21,152 bases of DNA from Muribaculaceae bacterium (GTDB taxonomy: Bacteria; Bacteroidota; Bacteroidia; Bacteroidales; Muribaculaceae). The stretch lies in NCBI GenBank assembly GCA_009775125.1, contig VSPD01000045.1:1-21152 (forward strand), in the 5' to 3' direction. The position numbers and the translations under genes are program-made. Below the pieces are notes generated by a model. That model searched no databases and was not told where the DNA came from. It was given only the letters and a program-made list of their open reading frames with translations. Of this stretch, positions 16,129-21,152 are shown one piece after another. Positions within the stretch are counted from its first letter, which is position 1, and each line of letters opens with the position of its first letter.

Positions 16129-18498
16129 ATGGCTAACACACTTAAAAATCTATTCCGGCACGGCAACGTGCTAAAAATCCTGTGTCTGGCGTTCGGCATC
16201 ACCGCCGGCCTGCTGCTTGTGGCCAAGGTGCATTTCGAAAAGTCGTTCGACACGTTCTTCCCCAGCAACGAGCATGTATATGTGATACGCTCGCTTTTCG
16301 AGCGCGAAAACGAATCGATGAGCTACGACCAGACCTCCGGCGCCATAGCCCCCTACATGGCCGCGGAAATTCCCGACATAGTCTGCGGCACGCGCATGAC
16401 CTATCTTTGGGACAGCAACACCAAATATGCCGTGGACGAGGAAAACATGATTTCGATGAATTTCATGCTTGCCGACTCGATGTGGTTCGAGGTGTTTGCC
16501 TCGGAAGTGCTTGCCGGCAATCCGCGCGAGGTGCTCGCCAAGCCGTTCGGCACGATGGTGTCGCGCTCGGTGGCCGAAAAATTCGGCGGCGTCGACCAAG
16601 CCGTAGGCAAGACATTCCATCCCGACATGTATCCCGACCTGAAATTTGAGATCGGCGGCGTGTTCGAGGACTATCCCGAAAACAGCACTCTCAATTTCAC
16701 CGCCATATCGTCGCTCGCGGCCTACAACCAGCAGTCGACCGAAAACTGGGTTGGCAACGACCGCTACCGCTCATACGCCAAATTGCGGCCTGGAGCCGAC
16801 ATAGAGGCCGTGACCGCCGCCATGCGCCGCGTTCAGGAAAGTCACGTCAATATAAATGAAATAGAGGAGGCCGGCATCGACCTGCGCTACGGCCTTGGCC
16901 ACATTTCCGAGCTGCACCGCGAGAATCCCAAGGTGCGCAACCTCAACAACATGATGCTGCTCATCGCCGCCATCCTCATCGTCATTGCCGTGCTCAACTA
17001 TATCCTTATCGTGCTTTCCACGCTCATGGAGCGCGCCAAGGAGATAGGCGTGCGCAAATGCTATGGCTCGTCGTCGGCCGACCTCCTGCGCCTCGTGGCC
17101 GCGGAATCGCTCGTCAACCTGCTTGCCGCCCTGGCCGTGGGAGCCGCCCTGGCCGCGGCCCTGCGAGGCATCATCGAGAAAATGCTCGGTGTGTCGTATG
17201 CCGCGCTGTTCACCCCGGCCACCATCGCCGTGCTCGCGGCCATAGTGGCGGCGGTGCTGGCCGTGACGGTTGCCGCCACCTGGTGGTTCTTCGCCCGCGT
17301 GCCGGTGGCTGCCGCTTTCCGAGGACTGTCGTCGTCGCGCCGTTGGTGGAAAAAATGCCTGCTTTTCGTAGAGTTTGCCGGAAGCGCGTATGTGGCTGTG
17401 ATGCTCATCAACATCTCGCGACAATATACCTACATGACGGCCCACGACACCGGCTACGACATCGAGAACCTGCTTGTGTGCGACGGCGGGAAAATCGAAT
17501 CGGAACGCCTCAACACCCTTGTTGCGTCGCTCAAAGGCCTCACAGCCGTGGAAAATGCCGCCTTGGGCTGCTCGCTGCCCATCGACAACCAGTCGGGCAA
17601 CAATGTGCAGGTGCCCGGCGACCCCCGCGAACTGTTCAATGTCTGCGACCTCTACTATGTATCCGACGGCTACTTCCCCACCCTGGGCATCACCCTGGCC
17701 GAAGGCAAAGTCTTCGACCCCGCCGAGTCAAACGAAAACAAAATAATGGTGAGCCGCCGTTTTGCCGAGAAAATGCACGACATGCTCGGCTGGGACTCCG
17801 CGATAGGCCGGTCGGTGCGCATCACCGAGCACAGCCGGTCGGAATCCGACCTCTTCACCATCTCCGGCGTGTTCAGCGACATCGAAGTAGGCTCCGTGGC
17901 CTCGGCCGACACGCGCCCGCAGGTGATTTTCTACAACCACCCCAACAACAACCTCTACCGTCCCACAGCCCTGTTTATCCGCCTGCGTGAGATGACGCCG
18001 GAAAATATCGCCGAAGTGAACAAAACCATCGCCGCAGTGGCTCCCGGCTCCGACTTGATGGCCGAATCCTATCGCCTGCTCGTAAACCAATATTACGAAA
18101 GCGAGCGCAACCTGCGCAACTCCGTCACCGCCTGCTGCATCATAGCCTTGGCAATCTCGCTAATCGGCCTCATCGGCTATGTGGGCGACGAGGTGAACCG
18201 CCGCCGCAAGGAGATAGCCGTGCGCAAGGTCAACGGCGCCACCGTGGCCGACATCCTGCGGCTGCTCTCGTCGGGCATAACGCGCATAGCCGTGCCCGCC
18301 CTGCTTGCCGGAGGCGCCGCGGCGCTATGGACCACCCTGCGCTGGTTCGACAATTACAGCACCCATGCCCCGCTCAGCATCCCGGCCGCCCTGGCCGGCG
18401 TGGCCGCCGTCTACATCGTGGTGCTTCTCTGCGCCGGCATCCGCTCCTACCGCGCCGCCACCGCCAACCCCGTGGCCTCCCTCTGCCGCAACGAATAA
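16129..18498 (+). CDS. ABC transporter permease, 8-TM double FtsX/MacB type (second of two)
   Basis: A 789-residue permease with the same two-half layout as the protein at 13044 but clearly diverged. TM1 is at about 16-32, with a short N-terminus (MANTLKNLFRHGNVLKI). A periplasmic domain follows (about 35-275), then three TMs (about 280-302, 322-345, 360-390) with the coupling segment KEIGVRKCYGSSSADLLRLV. The second half has TMs at about 405-423, a periplasmic domain (about 425-655), TMs at about 665-685, 715-735 and 755-775, and KEIAVRKVNGATVADILRLL. It ends SYRAATANPVASLCRN. It starts two bases after the ATPase stop and is the last gene before a strong terminator. It could form a heterodimer with the first permease or a second exporter using the same ATPase; the sequence does not decide. 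Confidence 0.92.
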   Translation: MANTLKNLFRHGNVLKILCLAFGITAGLLLVAKVHFEKSFDTFFPSNEHVYVIRSLFERENESMSYDQTSGAIAPYMAAEIPDIVCGTRMTYLWDSNTKYAVDEENMISMNFMLADSMWFEVFASEVLAGNPREVLAKPFGTMVSRSVAEKFGGVDQAVGKTFHPDMYPDLKFEIGGVFEDYPENSTLNFTAISSLAAYNQQSTENWVGNDRYRSYAKLRPGADIEAVTAAMRRVQESHVNINEIEEAGIDLRYGLGHISELHRENPKVRNLNNMMLLIAAILIVIAVLNYILIVLSTLMERAKEIGVRKCYGSSSADLLRLVAAESLVNLLAALAVGAALAAALRGIIEKMLGVSYAALFTPATIAVLAAIVAAVLAVTVAATWWFFARVPVAAAFRGLSSSRRWWKKCLLFVEFAGSAYVAVMLINISRQYTYMTAHDTGYDIENLLVCDGGKIESERLNTLVASLKGLTAVENAALGCSLPIDNQSGNNVQVPGDPRELFNVCDLYYVSDGYFPTLGITLAEGKVFDPAESNENKIMVSRRFAEKMHDMLGWDSAIGRSVRITEHSRSESDLFTISGVFSDIEVGSVASADTRPQVIFYNHPNNNLYRPTALFIRLREMTPENIAEVNKTIAAVAPGSDLMAESYRLLVNQYYESERNLRNSVTACCIIALAISLIGLIGYVGDEVNRRRKEIAVRKVNGATVADILRLLSSGITRIAVPALLAGGAAALWTTLRWFDNYSTHAPLSIPAALAGVAAVYIVVLLCAGIRSYRAATANPVASLCRNE

Positions 18499-18554
18499 AA
18501 ATAATGTCATTAAGGCCCTTGACGACTTTAAGGCCCTTAATGGCATTATTTTTT
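18497..18554 (+). terminator. Intrinsic terminator ending the exporter operon
   Basis: A long stem pairs 18497-18520 with 18530-18553. It runs about 18 bp with one wobble, then one C-C mismatch and four more pairs, closing on a 9-base loop (18521-18529). The right arm runs into six Ts (18549-18554). The left arm begins inside the permease stop codon. It separates the exporter operon from the regulator genes. Its AAGGCCC/CCTTAATGGC words match the hairpin at 4332-4371. Confidence 0.88.
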
Positions 18555-18555
18555 G

Positions 18556-18563
18556 TATCTTTG
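18556..18563 (+). promoter_or_regulatory. -7 promoter box for the regulator-kinase operon
   Basis: TATCTTTG matches the Bacteroidetes -7 consensus and starts one base after the T-run of the terminator. Start of transcription is expected near 18570, nine bases before the ATG at 18579. The -33 position falls inside the terminator right arm (around 18532-18538) and shows no clear TTTG, so the promoter may be modest. It implies the regulators are made independently of sigma-54. Confidence 0.6.
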
Positions 18564-18578
18564 CAAAAAACATTTTAT

Positions 18579-19892
18579 ATGGCTACTCTGCTCGTAATTG
18601 ATGACAATAAGGATATTTTGTCGGCGGTGAGGCTGCTGATGAAGGGACGCGTCGACGAGGTGGTGACTTCGCCCACTCCCGACGCTATCCCCGAGCTGCT
18701 GCGGCGACACCGCCCGCAGGTGGTGCTCCTCGACATGAATTTCCGCGCCACGGTAAACACCGGCAACGAGGGCCTTTACTGGCTCCGCGAGATTCGCCGC
18801 CTGAGCCCGCAGACGGCCGTGGTGCTGTTCACGGCCTATGCAGACGTGGCCCTTGCCGTGGAGGGCATGAAACTCGGCGCCGTCGACTTTGTGACCAAGC
18901 CTTTCGACAACGACGCGCTCGTGGCCTCGCTCAAAGCCGCGTTCGGCGACAAGGGCAAGCCCAAAGCAGCTCCCGCATCGCAGATGCTATGGGGCGACTC
19001 GCCGGCCATGACGGCCCTGCGGCGCATCGCCGAGCGCGTGGCTGCCACAAACGCCAACATACTCATCACCGGCGAGAACGGCACTGGCAAGGACTTGCTC
19101 GCCCGCGAGATACACCGCATGTCGGCCCGCTCGGCCGGCCCGATGGAGGCCGTAGACATGGGCGCCGTGACCGAGACACTTTTCGAAAGCGAGCTCTACG
19201 GCCACGTGCGCGGAGCGTTTACCGACGCGAAGGCCGACCGGCCCGGAAAGTTCGAGACCGCACATGGAGGCACCCTCTTCCTCGACGAAATAGGCAACCT
19301 GCCCTACCGCCTGCAAGCCAAACTGCTCACCGCCCTGCAACAGCGGCAGATTGTTCGCGTGGGCAGCAACACGCCGCGCCCCGTCGACATACGTCTGATA
19401 TGCGCCACCAACCTCGACTTGCCGCGCATGGTGGCCTCGGGCGAGTTCCGTCAGGACCTTTTCTACCGCATCAACACCGTGGTGCTCGAATTGCCGCCGC
19501 TGCGCGACCGCCGCGACGACATACCGGCGTTCGTAAACCTGTTTCTGCAAAAATACGCCCGCATCTACGGCAAGGACACCCCCACGGTGGCCGACGATGC
19601 CATGCGCCGCCTCCAAGCGCAGCAATGGCCGGGCAACATACGCCAATTAGAGCATGTGGTGGAAAAGGCTCTGATAATGAGCGACGGCGACGTGCTGCGC
19701 GCCGAAGCCTTCGACCTGTTTGACACTGCCGACACCCCGGCCTCAACCGACGCCGGCACCCTCGAAGACATGGAACGCACGGCCATCGCCTCGGCCATAC
19801 GCCGCAACGGCGGCAACCTCGCCGAAGTGGCCCGCCAGCTCGGCATCACGCGCCAGACCCTCTACAACAAGATACGCAAATATGGCCTTTAA
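18579..19892 (+). CDS. NtrC-class sigma-54-dependent response regulator
   Basis: A 437-residue three-domain regulator. The receiver domain (1-122) has the acidic pair D8-D9, phosphoacceptor D52 (VVLLDMNF), T85 and K107. The AAA+ domain (about 138-375) has Walker A GENGTGKD (165-172), the sigma-54 contact loop as GAFTDA (212-217) instead of the usual GAFTGA, Walker B TLFLDEIGN (D236-E237) and the arginine-finger region FRQDLFYRINTV. A Fis-type helix-turn-helix ends the protein (NGGNLAEVARQLGITRQTLYNKIRKYGL). On phosphorylation such proteins oligomerise at upstream sites and remodel RpoN-holoenzyme. ATG 18579 is chosen because the receiver begins there (MATLLVIDDNKD); upstream in-frame codons lie in the permease gene. 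The likely target is the sigma-54 promoter at 10371. The kinase gene overlaps by 11 bases. Confidence 0.94.
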   Translation: MATLLVIDDNKDILSAVRLLMKGRVDEVVTSPTPDAIPELLRRHRPQVVLLDMNFRATVNTGNEGLYWLREIRRLSPQTAVVLFTAYADVALAVEGMKLGAVDFVTKPFDNDALVASLKAAFGDKGKPKAAPASQMLWGDSPAMTALRRIAERVAATNANILITGENGTGKDLLAREIHRMSARSAGPMEAVDMGAVTETLFESELYGHVRGAFTDAKADRPGKFETAHGGTLFLDEIGNLPYRLQAKLLTALQQRQIVRVGSNTPRPVDIRLICATNLDLPRMVASGEFRQDLFYRINTVVLELPPLRDRRDDIPAFVNLFLQKYARIYGKDTPTVADDAMRRLQAQQWPGNIRQLEHVVEKALIMSDGDVLRAEAFDLFDTADTPASTDAGTLEDMERTAIASAIRRNGGNLAEVARQLGITRQTLYNKIRKYGL

Positions 19893-21093
19893 ACGAGATA
19901 TCCTTGCCGGGCCGGCCTTCTGGCTCGGCGCCGTGATGGTGCTCACCATGGCGTCGTGTTTCCTGTATGCCGACGGCCGCGAATATTGGGGCATAGGCGC
20001 GCTGGTGTGCGCCTTGGCCTGCGCCGGAAAGGTGCTCGACAGCGTGAACCGTCTGCGCCGACGCGTGCGCTACCTCATAAGCGCGGCTCTCCACGGCGAC
20101 TTTTCATATAAATTTCCCACCGTGGGCGTGCCTCAGCACGAACGCGACATCAACCTCACGCTCAACCGCATTGTCGCCCACCTCGAAGTCCTTGCCGAGG
20201 ACGCCCGCCAGAACGAGGAATTTCTCAACCTCGTAATCGACCTTGTCGACACCGGCATTGTCGTGGCCAACGACCGCGGACATGTGATTCATGCCAACCG
20301 CGCCGCCCTGTCGCTGCTCTCGCTGCCCGCCCTCACCGACCTGCGCCAGCTGCCCGCCGACCCGCCCGGCCTTGCCGTAAGCTCCACGCCGGCCACACTC
20401 CGCGGCATGTGCCACACCGTTTACACCATCACCGACATACGCCGCCCGGTGCAGACCGCCGAGGTGGAATCGTGGGAAAAACTCACGCGGGTGCTCACAC
20501 ACGAAATCATGAACTCGCTCACCCCCATCAGCTCGATAGCCGAGACACTGTCGCGCGACTTGGCCGACGACGACCTACGCGGCCGGCTCGAAGTGGTGTC
20601 GTCGAGCAGCCGCGCCCTGATGGATTTCGTGCGCAATTTCCGCCGCTTTACCGTGATACCGGCTCCGCAGCCCAAAGTGTTCTACATCAAGCCCTTTGTC
20701 GAACGTGTTACGGCGTTGATAGCCTCCGCCGAAAATGCCTCTTCAGTCGATTTCCGCGTATCGGTGTTTCCGCCCGACGCCATGCTCTACACCGACGAGT
20801 CGATGCTCAACCAGGTGCTTGTCAATATTGTGAAAAACGCCGTGGAGGCCGGTCCGTCGAAAGTGGAAGTAAACGCGCGCGTGCGCGACGACGAAAGCGT
20901 CGAAATCTCCGTGGCCAACGACGGCGAGCCCATTCCCGACACCCTCGCCGCCCAAATCTTCACCCCCTTTTTCACCACCAAGCCCACGGGCAGCGGCATC
21001 GGCCTGAGCCTCTGCCGCCGCATCGTCACCACCCTCGGCGGCACCCTCACCCTCTCCCCCGCCCCCCCCCCCACCATACCCATACCGCAGTAA
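19882..21093 (+). CDS. Membrane histidine kinase, partner of the NtrC-class regulator
   Basis: A 403-residue kinase. Two closely spaced TM segments (about 12-30 and 36-52) leave a periplasmic loop of only some five residues (ADGRE), so there is no extracytoplasmic sensor domain. A HAMP-like linker or helix (about 53-110) and a small PAS-like module (about 112-185, DLVDTGIVVANDRGHVIHANRAAL) follow. The H-box is VLTHEIMNSLTP with H207. The ATPase domain has an N-box (NQVLVNIVKNAVEA), NDGEPIP in the G1 position, the F-box IFTPFFTTKPTG and G2 GSGIGLSL (about 370-377). It starts inside the last codons of the regulator gene (11-base overlap), so the two are translationally linked. The final residues are encoded by an 11-C run (21062-21072), so the exact C-terminus is uncertain. 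Nothing recognisable follows to the window end (21094-21152). Confidence 0.92.
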   Translation: MAFKRDILAGPAFWLGAVMVLTMASCFLYADGREYWGIGALVCALACAGKVLDSVNRLRRRVRYLISAALHGDFSYKFPTVGVPQHERDINLTLNRIVAHLEVLAEDARQNEEFLNLVIDLVDTGIVVANDRGHVIHANRAALSLLSLPALTDLRQLPADPPGLAVSSTPATLRGMCHTVYTITDIRRPVQTAEVESWEKLTRVLTHEIMNSLTPISSIAETLSRDLADDDLRGRLEVVSSSSRALMDFVRNFRRFTVIPAPQPKVFYIKPFVERVTALIASAENASSVDFRVSVFPPDAMLYTDESMLNQVLVNIVKNAVEAGPSKVEVNARVRDDESVEISVANDGEPIPDTLAAQIFTPFFTTKPTGSGIGLSLCRRIVTTLGGTLTLSPAPPPTIPIPQ

Positions 21094-21152
21094 CGCCATG
21101 GCGACGCCAATAGCCGCATAGGAAAAATACGTAAAAATCTAAAAGACGGTGG

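Overview
The window looks like a contig end from a moderately GC-rich member of the Bacteroidales, most likely a Muribaculaceae-type gut bacterium. This is inferred from the -7 boxes of the TAnnTTTG type ahead of several genes, the scarcity of Shine-Dalgarno sequences, a YYNLQG...GIYI C-terminal tail on a large secreted protein, and typical Bacteroidetes gene families. No rRNA, tRNA, CRISPR array, transposase or phage gene was seen. The first 74 bases are not genomic. They align without gaps to the Illumina P7 oligo, the Nextera N701 index and the Nextera read-2 transposon end, so the first gene is cut by an artefact.

Minus strand, 75-8852. A tightly overlapped three-gene operon reads leftward from a promoter near 4300: a small lipoprotein (3807-4271), a SUI1/eIF1-family protein (3491-3814) and an AddA/RecB-like helicase-nuclease that lacks only its extreme C-terminus (75-3494). 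Upstream of it, with its own promoter and a strong terminator, is a 1487-residue secreted multidomain protein (4389-8852) with a propeller-like N-terminus, fibronectin-III-like and gingipain-adhesin-like domains and a sorting-type tail.

Plus strand, 9024-10204. A divergent unit encodes LrgA/CidA and LrgB/CidB. It has a very short leader holding a 13-codon aromatic-rich ORF that coincides with an intrinsic terminator, which is the layout expected of an attenuator.

Plus strand, 10319-21093. An 8.1-kb export operon follows: TolC-type outer membrane channel, HlyD/MacA-type adaptor, 8-TM FtsX/MacB permease, LolD/MacB-type ATPase and a second 8-TM permease. It starts at a near-consensus sigma-54 promoter (TGGCACG-N4-TGGCA, 10371-10386) with a 17-bp dyad about 70 bp upstream of the predicted start, and it ends at a strong terminator (18497-18554). 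Directly after that, a housekeeping-type promoter drives an NtrC-class sigma-54 activator and its histidine kinase. The simplest reading is a self-contained circuit: the kinase senses envelope stress or a substrate, the activator binds the dyad, and RpoN transcribes the exporter operon. If the sigma-54 start is right, the tolC message is leaderless or nearly so.

The intergenic gaps carry short AT-rich repeats that stand out from the GC-rich genes: an AAGG/CCTT word family at 4332, 15387 and 18497, and a 10-bp phased repeat at 12975.
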